Source of the DNA: Aquimarina sp. Aq107
GTDB taxonomy: Bacteria; Bacteroidota; Bacteroidia; Flavobacteriales; Flavobacteriaceae
Direction: 5' to 3'
NCBI RefSeq assembly: GCF_943733665.1
Contig: NZ_OX030782.1
Coordinates: forward strand, 4,264,501-4,328,500
Length of the DNA stretch: 64,000 nt
Of the stretch, positions 47,906 through 56,356 are shown piece after piece (the stretch's first letter is position 1; each line of letters starts with the position of its first letter). The position numbers were made by a program, and so were the translations under genes. Below the pieces are notes generated by a model. The model was not told the origin of the DNA. It was given only the letters and a program-made list of their open reading frames with translations, and ran no database searches.

Positions 47906-48640
47906 CTATGGCCAAGAAAAAGTTTCTCCAGTAGTATGATTTGTATATGTACCTGTCCCATCAGATAACCAAACAAAACTTTCAGTCAATACTCCTGACT
48001 CAAATGCTTTTATAGATCCGGATTGATCCGCTTCATTGTATACAAGCTCTATCCCACTATTACTCTGATCTTTTATGCTAAAGTTTACAATGCTTCCTGT
48101 TTTACTAAACGTCATTAATACGTAGTCTCCTCCTTCTCCATTGAATCTTACATCATAGAAATTACCATCTTTACTTATTTTACCTTCATAGAAAGTTCTA
48201 CGAACACCAGATTCCTCTATATCGTATGTAAAATAATCATAAGTAGCATCCGATGTTACCGTGTAATACAATGTAACTCCACCATAACTCCAAACCCAAG
48301 TACGCGTATTTCTTCCATTTTTCCCTATAACACTTTGTTGTTCTGCATCACCTGGAATTGAAAGAAAAACAGATGAATATGCCAATGCCTGTACTTGTAA
48401 AGCCGCCAATGTAAATACTGCATTAGAAGCATATGTATTCTGTTGAGCATATTGTTCCATATCATCAGGTGCTTCAATATTTTCAATAGATTCTTGATAC
48501 TGTTCTATACGACCCTGAATATTTTCTAATTGATCTTCATTTTCAATAATTACTCCATCATCCTCACTGCTGCAAGACTGAAACATTATTGCAATTGCCA
48601 TCATCACTATTACACTTATACTTTTAAATTTTGTTTTCAT
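47906..48640 (-). CDS. Lipoprotein of unknown function
   Basis: 244 aa, lipobox FQSC with Ser-Ser-Glu-Asp-Asp after the Cys, so probably surface or outer-membrane anchored. A short Gln/Glu-rich helical segment (about 35-70) precedes a beta-rich domain (about 100-244) of alternating aromatic and polar residues with many Gly, Tyr and Thr (TWVWSYGGVTLYYTVTSDATY). No catalytic motif. It is the last gene of a possible run with the OmpA-domain gene (91 bases upstream) and belongs spatially to the accessory locus at 47.9-55.0 kb. Confidence 0.65.
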   Translation of the reverse strand: MKTKFKSISVIVMMAIAIMFQSCSSEDDGVIIENEDQLENIQGRIEQYQESIENIEAPDDMEQYAQQNTYASNAVFTLAALQVQALAYSSVFLSIPGDAEQQSVIGKNGRNTRTWVWSYGGVTLYYTVTSDATYDYFTYDIEESGVRRTFYEGKISKDGNFYDVRFNGEGGDYVLMTFSKTGSIVNFSIKDQSNSGIELVYNEADQSGSIKAFESGVLTESFVWLSDGTGTYTNHTTGETFSWP

Positions 48641-48730
48641 TATTTTTTCTTTTAATTGTTAGATAATTTACTTCTTAGTATTCATCGAACCACTTAGGTA
48701 AACATTTCGAATACTATTTTTTTAAAAAAA

Positions 48731-50080
48731 TTAAAGCTTTTTAAATTCTACCCTTCTATTTTTGGCTTTAGCTTCGAGTGTATTTTCTTTAGAAATAGGA
48801 TCACTTTCTCCTTTACCATTGGTTTCTAACCTAGATCCATCAATCCCAAATTTATCTACAAGAACATTTTTTACAGAAACAGCTCTTTTTTTAGATAGTT
48901 TTTGATTAAAAACCTCATCTCCATCTTTATCTGTATGACCCGTTATTGACACTTTGATAGTAGGATTGTCTGAAAGGATCTTTGCAATTTTTTTAATTGT
49001 ACCATATGATGCAGATTTTACAGATGCTTTTCCTGTGTCAAACGTAATTCCGTAAGTGACCAATTTCCCTTCTGTAATTAATTTATTACGCATATCAGGT
49101 TTCCCTACTGCATATCTTATATTACCAACATAATAGAATGTGTTCTCTGGTTTTGTTTGAGAAAAGAATTTTACGTTTTTAAGCACCGTAGTTTTCTCAA
49201 ATGCTCTTGGAATATCAAACACTTTTTTCTCATCAATATATATTCTCATGCGTTGCTTTTGTTTCCAAATAGAAATGTGCATTTTTTCTCCTCTACTATT
49301 ATTCTTTTTATCTAACTGAGCTATCTGTTTATCTGAACTCAAGTTTAACTTACTATCAGAACAATATTTATGTACATCTACTTTGCCTCCATAACTGTTA
49401 CCTCCTCGAATCGAAAAAACAAAACCATTTTTACCAGGAGTATGATCTTGTAATTCATACCCAGGATTTCCTACATCAGAAAACACCACCATTAAATCCC
49501 GTTGATATGCATATTCCGACACATCGTAATCAAACACTACATCATATTCTAATGTAAAATTCTCAGGAAACTCTTCTATAAATTCAGGAACATAAGATCC
49601 CTTTCCTGCGCCTATTTGTATAAAACGTCCTTCTGTATTATTTAACGTTACAACCTCTGCTGAGTTCGAAGAATTCCAGCGTGCTGGCAAATCTCCTATT
49701 TCATCTTGGCTAAAATCTTCAAATGCTATTACGTTTTCACCAGCTACAAAATCAAACTTGGAATATGCTGCAAAAGAAGGTTTGGTATCTGTTTCACTTA
49801 TTTCATGTTCTACTTCATTTTCAGAAGAAATAATAGCACCCTCTTTCTTTTTACTTTTTTTATTTTTTTTCTTCTTTTTAGGTTTTCCATCAACAGTATC
49901 ATCTATTGTTTTACTTGTTTTTTTGGATACTTTTTCTTCTGTCTTCTTTAAAACAGTTTTTTCTGCCGCCCTTTCTGCAGTTTTTGCTACTTTTTTCCAA
50001 AACTGTGCTTCTATATTCTGAGGTATACACATCATAAAAAACAACACTGCTATTCCTATTATTTGTTTTGTAGTTTTCAT
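48731..50080 (-). CDS. OmpA-domain envelope protein with lysine-rich segment
   Basis: 449 aa. Signal peptide 1-25 (NIEAQ); a charged helical stretch (about 30-65); an extreme Lys-rich tract (KPKKKKKNKKSKKKEG, about 67-85); a beta-sandwich domain of LamG/concanavalin-like appearance (about 110-320, FEDFSQDEIGDLPARWNSSN). The C-terminal OmpA/MotB peptidoglycan-binding domain (about 340-449) has ITGHTDKDGD and NRRVEFKKL. Expected to tether the outer membrane or a surface structure to the cell wall. It is divergent from the sigma factor gene with 107 bases between starts, so both may respond to one regulator. The Lys tract is unusual for an OmpA-family protein. Confidence 0.85.
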   Translation of the reverse strand: MKTTKQIIGIAVLFFMMCIPQNIEAQFWKKVAKTAERAAEKTVLKKTEEKVSKKTSKTIDDTVDGKPKKKKKNKKSKKKEGAIISSENEVEHEISETDTKPSFAAYSKFDFVAGENVIAFEDFSQDEIGDLPARWNSSNSAEVVTLNNTEGRFIQIGAGKGSYVPEFIEEFPENFTLEYDVVFDYDVSEYAYQRDLMVVFSDVGNPGYELQDHTPGKNGFVFSIRGGNSYGGKVDVHKYCSDSKLNLSSDKQIAQLDKKNNSRGEKMHISIWKQKQRMRIYIDEKKVFDIPRAFEKTTVLKNVKFFSQTKPENTFYYVGNIRYAVGKPDMRNKLITEGKLVTYGITFDTGKASVKSASYGTIKKIAKILSDNPTIKVSITGHTDKDGDEVFNQKLSKKRAVSVKNVLVDKFGIDGSRLETNGKGESDPISKENTLEAKAKNRRVEFKKL

Positions 50081-50187
50081 AATACTAATTGTTTGGTTTT
50101 ATCTCTTTGTGTGCGTTTTAGAAAAAAGGTTAACTTTATCTTCGGAAAATAAGATGAACCTATTACCCTATTGTCAGGTCACAAAGT

Positions 50188-50469
50188 ATGAAGGAAGAAC
50201 TCTTAACGTTAAAAAAAGGACATAATCAAGCCTTAGAAAAAATATACACAGAGTATCGCAACGCTTTTTTGCAGTTTGCAAAAAAATATGATCTAGATCA
50301 TGATTCTCTTGTAGATATATATCAAGAAGCTTTTATAGCCTTACGCGAACATGCTATTAATGGTAAACTAGACACTATTAAAAGTTCTATTAAGACCTAT
50401 TTGTTTAGCATTGGAAAATATATGATCTATGATCAACTCAAAAAACAGAAAAAAAACGGTTTCTTATGA
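50188..50469 (+). CDS. Sigma-70/ECF factor, region 2 half (frame broken at A8 run)
   Basis: First 93 codons of an ECF-type sigma factor: KIYTEYRNAFLQFAKKYDLD and DIYQEAFIALREHA are sigma region 2. The reading frame meets an 8-A run (50449-50456), passes it out of step with the second half and stops with GFL. Removing one A would join it directly to the second ORF and give a normal 180-aa protein. The stop could reflect a base-call error, a real mutation, or a slippage-controlled gene. As it stands the peptide lacks region 4, so it cannot recognise a -35 type element. Confidence 0.8.
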   Translation: MKEELLTLKKGHNQALEKIYTEYRNAFLQFAKKYDLDHDSLVDIYQEAFIALREHAINGKLDTIKSSIKTYLFSIGKYMIYDQLKKQKKNGFL

Positions 50470-50731
50470 AAATAGCGTAGATTATAAAGAAACATCTGAT
50501 GTTCAAGAGGTTTTTGAGGAGCCTCAATTAACTCCACAACAAGAATTATTACGGCAACATTTCAAAAATTTAGGAAAACGTTGTCAAGAAATGTTAACCT
50601 TATTCTATTATCGGGGACTAACCATTGACGAGATTACTGAAAGCTTAGGCTATGAGAACAAAAATGTAGTAAAAAGCCAGAAATCCCGTTGTTTAAAATC
50701 CCTAAAAGAATCAATTAAAACCCCCGCATAA
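50429..50731 (+). CDS. Sigma-70/ECF factor, region 4 half
   Basis: Second part of the same sigma factor in the +1 frame. The ATG at 50429 is internal and probably not a real start. The useful part begins after the A8 run (TVSYENSVDYKETSD) and carries the helix-turn-helix region 4: RCQEMLTLFYYRGLTIDEITESLGYENKNVVKSQKSRC (about 52-90). It ends directly on the anti-sigma-like gene (stop at 50729-50731, next ATG at 50732), so the two are translationally coupled if the full frame is read. Confidence 0.8.
   Translation: MINSKNRKKTVSYENSVDYKETSDVQEVFEEPQLTPQQELLRQHFKNLGKRCQEMLTLFYYRGLTIDEITESLGYENKNVVKSQKSRCLKSLKESIKTPA
50449..50456 (+). repeat. A8 homopolymer at the sigma frameshift
   Basis: Eight adenines, with a six-A run (50440-50445) just before. 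Region 2 and region 4 frames differ by +1 across it, so transcriptional slippage that drops one A, or a +1 ribosomal shift, would restore the full protein. Confidence 0.75.
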
Positions 50732-51466
50732 ATGGAACGAGAAGAGTTAATAGACAAGTATTTACAATCAGAACTGACTCCTGCGGAAAAAGATCAGTTC
50801 GACAATCTTTTAGAAAACGACACTACTTTTAGAAAAGATGTTGAGTTTCTTAAAGATCTTAATCTAGTTGCTGGTGTTGAAGACAGAGATGGATTAAGAA
50901 ATAGCCTAGCAGGTTTTGAAGCTAAAATTGAAGCTAAGGAAACCAAAGTAATACCGTTATTTAATTATAAAAAATTATTGGTAGCCGCATCTATATTATT
51001 GGCAATTGCTATTGGTGGCATTACATTTCTAAAACCTTTTGGTGTGGATACCGATCAATTGTATGCAGAAAATTTTGAACCCTATAAAAATGTAGTTACT
51101 CCTATTGTTCGTGGAGATGAAGCTACCAATGAAGAGACTATTGCATTTACCTCATATGAAAGTAAAAACTATGAATTAGCTGCAGAGCAATTTGGAAATC
51201 TATTTAAAACAACAAAAAGTGCTTACTTCTTATTATACCAAGCAAATTCATTGTTGGCGTCTAATAAAACTCAGGAGGCAATTCCATTATTAGAGCAACA
51301 CATTTCTTTAGGAGATCAATTATCTGAAAGAGGAAAGTGGTATTTATCATTAGCTTATCTAAAAGAGAATAGAAAAAAAGAAGCTATTAGTTTATTAGAA
51401 GAAATGTCTAAAACTGGAAGTTTTAAGAAAAGTGATGTCGACAAACTTTTAAGTCAATTAAAATAA
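50732..51466 (+). CDS. Putative anti-sigma factor with one TM helix and TPR-like domain
   Basis: 244 aa. An N-terminal helical segment of the flavobacterial anti-sigma type (EELIDKYLQSELTPAEKDQF, about 3-65), one TM helix (about 84-104, LLVAASILLAIAIGGITFL), then a periplasmic part with two or three TPR-like helix pairs (about 140-244: YFLLYQANSLLASNKTQEAI). Adjacent to the sigma gene with zero spacer. By analogy it would hold the sigma factor at the membrane and respond to an envelope signal through its TPR-like domain. The sensing partner is unknown; CHAT and OmpA proteins next door are candidates. Confidence 0.7.
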   Translation: MEREELIDKYLQSELTPAEKDQFDNLLENDTTFRKDVEFLKDLNLVAGVEDRDGLRNSLAGFEAKIEAKETKVIPLFNYKKLLVAASILLAIAIGGITFLKPFGVDTDQLYAENFEPYKNVVTPIVRGDEATNEETIAFTSYESKNYELAAEQFGNLFKTTKSAYFLLYQANSLLASNKTQEAIPLLEQHISLGDQLSERGKWYLSLAYLKENRKKEAISLLEEMSKTGSFKKSDVDKLLSQLK

Positions 51467-51477
51467 GTCTACACGAT

Positions 51478-54312
51478 CTATTTTTTTATTTTTCTTACTG
51501 CTACTATAAAAATGGGAATACCAAGCAATAACAACCACCAAAGGTATGAGGTCTTTTTTTTGAGCGGAGTTGTATCCCCAGAAATCATAAATCCAGACCA
51601 ATAATACGGATGTTTTAATAGTTCATCATCCGCAGTTTTAAGATAGGTTAACTTAGCTTCTCTTAGTGCTTGATCCTTTGATAACGATTTATTCAAGTTT
51701 TTATAAAACTCCTGCATCAACTCTGATGTGGTTTGGTCATTGATCTTCCATAATGTAGTAACCAAAGATTTAGCACCTGCATAACTAAAACCTCTCGCCA
51801 AACTAAGCATACCTTCTCCTTTTTGAAGTTTTCCTAAACCAGTTTGACAAGCGCTTAATGCCACTAAATCCGAATTAATACTATAACCATACAAATCTTT
51901 AACATACAATAAACTAGTATCTCCTTTATCATCTGGAGCAAACGCTAAATAAGAATAGTCTGGATATTCATCATTGGTGGCAGCATGTGTAGCAAAATGA
52001 AGCATATTATATGTCTGAGAATCTTCAGAAAATGATGTTAACGATGCATTATCACCTGTAATAGCTTTTCCATCAAAGAATTTTGTTATTTGATCCACTT
52101 CATCTTTATTATATAGTAGCGGTCCAAAATTTGGTCTATTTTGTGAAATATTTTTATCAGCTATATCAAAACTTGGAGCATAAGCCAACAACCTATTTTT
52201 ATCGCTCTTTATTTTATTTTGTTGCTCTCTAAGTAATGTTGAAGAATTGGTGTAAGAGATTTGATACTCTTGGATTAAATAATTAGCTACATCCTTTGAT
52301 ACGGATAAAGCCTCAAACGGCAAATAATTCAAAACTCCATCAGGAATAATTATAAGCTCCTTAGCATCTATCTCTTCTAAAGCTCTTCTTATAATCTGAT
52401 TATAAATTGAATTTCCTGTTTTATAAATCTCGGATACATCTTTAATATTAACCTTTGATAATAGAGAATAAAAATGCGTAATCCTATCCTGATATTCAGA
52501 GGCTAAAGGTATTTTATATATATTTTTCTTATTCTTTTCTATTGTAATCAAATACAAATCTGTGTTTGTAGAAAAATAACTTAATAGTGCTTTGTTTTTT
52601 ATTAACTGGTTGGCAGTTTCTTCTAAACTCACTACATCCGCATTATACTTTAAATCATAATATTTAGGATATTTTTGTTCTATATCAGAAATGAAATTAT
52701 AATACTTATTTTTAAGCTGGAATAGGGAATCAAAAACTACCATATTAGATTTTTGATTAAAGAATTTTTTCTCTAAATGAATAATATTTGCTCTGAACTG
52801 TTGCTCTTTATCCACAATATCTTCCGGAACTCCACCATAAGAACTAGCTTGTGTACTTCTCGCTGCTTCTAACAGCAATACACTTTTACTTTTTTCAAAG
52901 AAATAAAAAGCATTATCAATATATGTAGGCTCTTTAGTAGCCTGATAAAGATCATATGCAACGGCCACCATACTATGAAAAGCTGGATACATCTCCGATA
53001 TCAGAAACTGCTTATCCACTTTACTTTCAAACTCAGGTTTTAATAAATCTAGTGTTTTGATAATTTCCTGAGAAGTGGAAAAGGCTATCTTAAGATCTTC
53101 AATTTTATTACTTTTTTGATACGATAATTGTAGTGCTTCTAACTTTTCTTTCAACACTTTTACCAGCTCTAGTTTAGACAGTACTTTTTTAGGATCAGGA
53201 TTATTTTTGATATCCTTATCGTTAAAGTTTGGTGCTATCTGCATCAAAGATTCTTGATAAAATGCTAATGCTCTATTCGGATTATCCTTAGCTACATATA
53301 GTTGCCCTAATTTAGAAAAAGCCTCTGCTATATCTTGATGTTTTTCATTCTGTCTATAAGATTTTGTTTTTATTAGATATGATTGGTAAAAAGCTTCAGC
53401 CTCATCAAATTGCTTATTTTCTAAATAAACATCACCATACAGCATATCAGCAGATCTTTTAAAAGGATCATTTTCAGAATAGTACACTTCGCTTTCTTTA
53501 AGCACATCTATTGCTTTTGTTATACTATCCTGTAATAAATAATTCCTTGATAAGCGCTGATACGTAGAAAGAATGTTATTCTTAAATCTTGGGTTTTCCT
53601 TTTGTGAAATGTAAACCGGTAGTACTTCATTTAATAGCTCATTTGCACTTAAATAATCACTTTCATTTTCATAAACTCTAGCCAATCTCATTCTAGTATT
53701 AAGAATATGTCTACTCCAATTTATTTCAGGATATGCTTCGGTAATTGATAAGGTTTTATTATGATATTCCTTTGATAAACTATATTTTCCGGTTTTTTCA
53801 TACACAGCTGCTATAAAAGAATATGCAGAATAGAGTTCATTTAATTCATTCATTAAATCATCTCCGTTAGACTTTGAACCAGTTAAATCATTAACTAGTT
53901 TATTAAAATACCTTAAAGCTGTCTGGTAATTATTAATTTTATAAAAGTATTGTCCCTTTTCTAATAAAAATCTTCTTTGATAAATTGCTCCATACTCTAG
54001 GGTATCAACCGACTCTTCATCTTTTAACACCTCTTCAAAAGTTTTTAAATTCTGATTTAATTTTTTTAAATCAAAATGGTATCCATTTGCTTGGACTAAG
54101 TAAGTTAACGTATTTAACTTACCATCTAGATAATTACTTTCATCAGCAACTTTATAACTTTCTGATAAATATACATAAGCACTATCTTTATTTGCGTACA
54201 AAAAAGTGCCTCCTTTATTTAAGAAATACTCATAATCTGCTAATTGTTCTTCTGTTTGAGAATAACATGATAATCCAGTAAAAATGGCTGCTAAAACAAG
54301 AATATATTTCAT
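51478..54312 (-). CDS. TPR-CHAT (caspase-like) protease anchored in the membrane
   Basis: 944 aa from the ATG at 54312 (the frame is open to a TTG at 54327, rejected because it runs through the hairpin). Signal peptide 1-19 (CYSQ), about 8-10 TPR units (about 20-440, with LNTLTYLVQANGYHF and SKLGQLYVAKDNPNRALAFYQESL), then a linker. The C-terminal CHAT domain (about 590-915) carries the dyad His776 in HFATHA and Cys822 in LSACQTG. One TM helix at the end (about 920-938) leaves a short basic tail. Topology suggests TPR and CHAT on the same, periplasmic or outer, side of a membrane. CHAT domains are caspase-like peptidases, often activated by TPR-sensed signals. Substrate is unknown. Confidence 0.85.
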   Translation of the reverse strand: MKYILVLAAIFTGLSCYSQTEEQLADYEYFLNKGGTFLYANKDSAYVYLSESYKVADESNYLDGKLNTLTYLVQANGYHFDLKKLNQNLKTFEEVLKDEESVDTLEYGAIYQRRFLLEKGQYFYKINNYQTALRYFNKLVNDLTGSKSNGDDLMNELNELYSAYSFIAAVYEKTGKYSLSKEYHNKTLSITEAYPEINWSRHILNTRMRLARVYENESDYLSANELLNEVLPVYISQKENPRFKNNILSTYQRLSRNYLLQDSITKAIDVLKESEVYYSENDPFKRSADMLYGDVYLENKQFDEAEAFYQSYLIKTKSYRQNEKHQDIAEAFSKLGQLYVAKDNPNRALAFYQESLMQIAPNFNDKDIKNNPDPKKVLSKLELVKVLKEKLEALQLSYQKSNKIEDLKIAFSTSQEIIKTLDLLKPEFESKVDKQFLISEMYPAFHSMVAVAYDLYQATKEPTYIDNAFYFFEKSKSVLLLEAARSTQASSYGGVPEDIVDKEQQFRANIIHLEKKFFNQKSNMVVFDSLFQLKNKYYNFISDIEQKYPKYYDLKYNADVVSLEETANQLIKNKALLSYFSTNTDLYLITIEKNKKNIYKIPLASEYQDRITHFYSLLSKVNIKDVSEIYKTGNSIYNQIIRRALEEIDAKELIIIPDGVLNYLPFEALSVSKDVANYLIQEYQISYTNSSTLLREQQNKIKSDKNRLLAYAPSFDIADKNISQNRPNFGPLLYNKDEVDQITKFFDGKAITGDNASLTSFSEDSQTYNMLHFATHAATNDEYPDYSYLAFAPDDKGDTSLLYVKDLYGYSINSDLVALSACQTGLGKLQKGEGMLSLARGFSYAGAKSLVTTLWKINDQTTSELMQEFYKNLNKSLSKDQALREAKLTYLKTADDELLKHPYYWSGFMISGDTTPLKKKTSYLWWLLLLGIPIFIVAVRKIKK

Positions 54313-54340
54313 AAAAAAAGCTCTCAAGTGATTGAGAGCT
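54313..54340 (-). terminator. Hairpin and U-tract directly before the CHAT start codon
   Basis: Perfect 9-base arms (54319-54327, 54332-54340) around a 4-base loop, followed on the minus strand by seven T that end exactly where the CHAT ATG begins. It can act as terminator of the lipoprotein gene and as an attenuator of CHAT. Confidence 0.75.
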
Positions 54341-54366
54341 AATTTAATTATTATTTATGAAGGTAA

Positions 54367-55020
54367 CTAAAGGTTAATACTCCCTTCTATAGAATAGGTA
54401 GTTATATCACCAATTGGTTCAAAAAACTTAGAAATTTGAATTGTTACGTTCCCTTGGAAATCTATAGGTTCATTTAAAGAAATAACTTGTAAACCTGTAT
54501 CTTCAAAATCTGTAAGATTACCAAATTCTGCTATTACTTCTTGATTTTCTGTAAAAACAGTCACAGAGAATCCATCAGCATTACCTGCTAATAAAATTTG
54601 TTGTAATCTACTAAACTCTACATCCGTAAAACACGTGCAAGGAAGTGGTGGTGGTGGAACTGGAGGAAGTCTAGGCACTCTAGGTCTCACAGCAAGATCT
54701 CCAACTATTCCTTCAATTTGCTCATTCAGAAAATTGATCTGCTCTGTATTAGCCTCTCTTCTTCCTTCTAATTCTTCTAACTGTCCCTGTAAATCCTGAT
54801 TATCAGGATCATTAACTAGCTCTTCTTCAATTGACACAATATCTTCGGCAATTAAGTCATCTTGTCTACTTAAATACAATACATGAAGATCTTGCTCTAA
54901 GAATGTTCCTGTTTCTTCTGCATCCGGAACAACGATGTCATCTACTATATCATCATCACTGCATCCAAAAGGAACAACAGCGAGCATAAATAGTCCGATA
55001 CATACTTGAATTGTTTTCAT
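54367..55020 (-). CDS. Coiled-coil, proline-rich lipoprotein upstream of CHAT
   Basis: 217 aa, lipobox FGC with Ser-Asp-Asp-Asp following (surface-export type). Residues 45-108 are Glu/Leu/Gln-rich and likely helical or coiled coil; 112-130 is a proline-rich rod (RLPPVPPPPLP) followed by CTC. The final 85 residues look like a beta-sandwich (VSLNEPIDFQGNVTIQISKFF). It is the first gene of a possible two-gene run with CHAT (54 bases between stop and ATG, filled by the hairpin). Unknown function; possible presentation of a small domain away from the membrane. Confidence 0.7.
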   Translation of the reverse strand: MKTIQVCIGLFMLAVVPFGCSDDDIVDDIVVPDAEETGTFLEQDLHVLYLSRQDDLIAEDIVSIEEELVNDPDNQDLQGQLEELEGRREANTEQINFLNEQIEGIVGDLAVRPRVPRLPPVPPPPLPCTCFTDVEFSRLQQILLAGNADGFSVTVFTENQEVIAEFGNLTDFEDTGLQVISLNEPIDFQGNVTIQISKFFEPIGDITTYSIEGSINL

Positions 55021-55099
55021 AAAATTATTGTTTTGGTTTTAATGTTAGTATTCCTTTTCCCTAATAGGTAAACATTAATAACAATAAAAATAAGAAAAA

Positions 55100-55669
55100 T
55101 TATTTTCTAAGATCCTCTGCTACTTTTTCTAGCTCCATATACCAATCCTCTCCAAACTTACGTATCAATGCTTGTTTTACAAATTTGTACACAGGTACCT
55201 GAAGTTCTTTTCCCAGTGTACATGCATCATCACATATTTCCCATTTGTGATAATTAACAGCAGAAAACTCTGTGTAATCTTGCACTCTAACTGGATATAA
55301 ATGACAAGATATCGGTTTTTTCCAATCAACTTCTCCTTGATTATAAGCTTCTTCTATTGCACATAATGCTGTTCCTTTTTTGTCAAAAATAACATAAGCA
55401 CAATCAGCTCCTTCAATTAGAGGAGTCTCTAATTCTCCTTGTTCCGTTTTTATAAAAGTTCCTTGTTTTTCAACTGCTTCAATACCTTCTTTTCTTAAAT
55501 AAGGTTTAATGATAGGATAAATTTCTTCTAATTTTTGGGTTTCCCATTCTTCTAATGGCGCTCCCGCTTCGCCATCAATACAACAAGCACCTTTACAAGC
55601 AGAAAGATTGCACACAAAATCTTTTTCGATGATTTCTTCTGAAACGATGGTTTTGCCTAACTGAAACAT
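55100..55669 (-). CDS. DUF3109-family Cys-rich protein
   Basis: 189 aa, cytoplasmic, no signal peptide. A Cys-rich start (CNLSACKGACC near 20-30), single Cys near 88 and 102, SCHLYPVR near 122 and CDDAC near 147. Such families (YkgJ-related) bind metal; here eight or more Cys with SCHLYP suggest a zinc or Fe-S site. Role unknown. Single gene, 79 bases from the lipoprotein start. Confidence 0.82.
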   Translation of the reverse strand: MFQLGKTIVSEEIIEKDFVCNLSACKGACCIDGEAGAPLEEWETQKLEEIYPIIKPYLRKEGIEAVEKQGTFIKTEQGELETPLIEGADCAYVIFDKKGTALCAIEEAYNQGEVDWKKPISCHLYPVRVQDYTEFSAVNYHKWEICDDACTLGKELQVPVYKFVKQALIRKFGEDWYMELEKVAEDLRK

Positions 55670-55783
55670 ATTGCGAAGATAGTTTTTATGAGAGATAAAT
55701 TTTACTGATTATTTATCTTTTTATGCTACTTTTATACTGCTAAGTCTACGTACTTTGGCACTAACCATAAAAAATCAACTAAA

Positions 55784-56356
55784 ATGAACTTTGACTTAAA
55801 AGAGATATTGACTGCTAGTATGATACTTTTTGCGGTAATTGATATCGTAGGAAGTATTCCTATTATTATTGACCTTCGTAAAAAAGTAGGTCACATACAA
55901 AGTGAAAAAGCATCTCTAGTAGCAGCAGTTTTAATGATATTATTTTTATTTGTTGGTAAAGAGATTCTAAATCTTATTGGGATTGATGTTAATTCTTTTG
56001 CCGTGGCAGGTGCTTTTATCATATTCTTTTTAGCATTAGAAATGATTTTAGGAATTCAGTTATATAAAGATGATGAACCTGAAACTGCGGCAGTCGTGCC
56101 TTTAGCATTTCCACTTATTGCCGGAGCCGGAACTATGACTTCTATACTATCTCTTAGAGCAGAGTACCAACCTATAAACATAGTAATCGCTATCGTTGTC
56201 AATATTATTTTTGTATATATTGTATTAAAGGCTTCTGGAAGAATAGAAAAAGTACTAGGTAAACAAGGAATTAATGTTATTAGAAAAATATTTGGTGTAA
56301 TTTTGCTTGCAATTGCAGTAAAGTTATTTGCAACTAATATAAAAGGACTATTTTAA
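55784..56356 (+). CDS. MarC-family integral membrane protein
   Basis: 190 aa with six hydrophobic helices (from about 7 to 190), including GKEILNLIGIDVNSFAVAGAFIIF and VVPLAFPLIAGAGTMTSIL, the family hallmarks. The MarC name comes from a genetic locus; transport activity is not established for the family. Co-directional with the next 66-aa gene at zero spacing. Confidence 0.85.
   Translation: MNFDLKEILTASMILFAVIDIVGSIPIIIDLRKKVGHIQSEKASLVAAVLMILFLFVGKEILNLIGIDVNSFAVAGAFIIFFLALEMILGIQLYKDDEPETAAVVPLAFPLIAGAGTMTSILSLRAEYQPINIVIAIVVNIIFVYIVLKASGRIEKVLGKQGINVIRKIFGVILLAIAVKLFATNIKGLF

Noticed and set aside
51478..54312. CHAT protein as part of a Craspase-like CRISPR or gasdermin defence system
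   Set aside because: No CRISPR array, Cas7-11-like protein or gasdermin-like protein is present nearby, and the CHAT protein has a signal peptide and TM, so it is not cytoplasmic.
54327..54329. TTG start for the CHAT gene
   Set aside because: It would place the hairpin arm inside the coding sequence; the ATG at 54312 gives a clean signal peptide.
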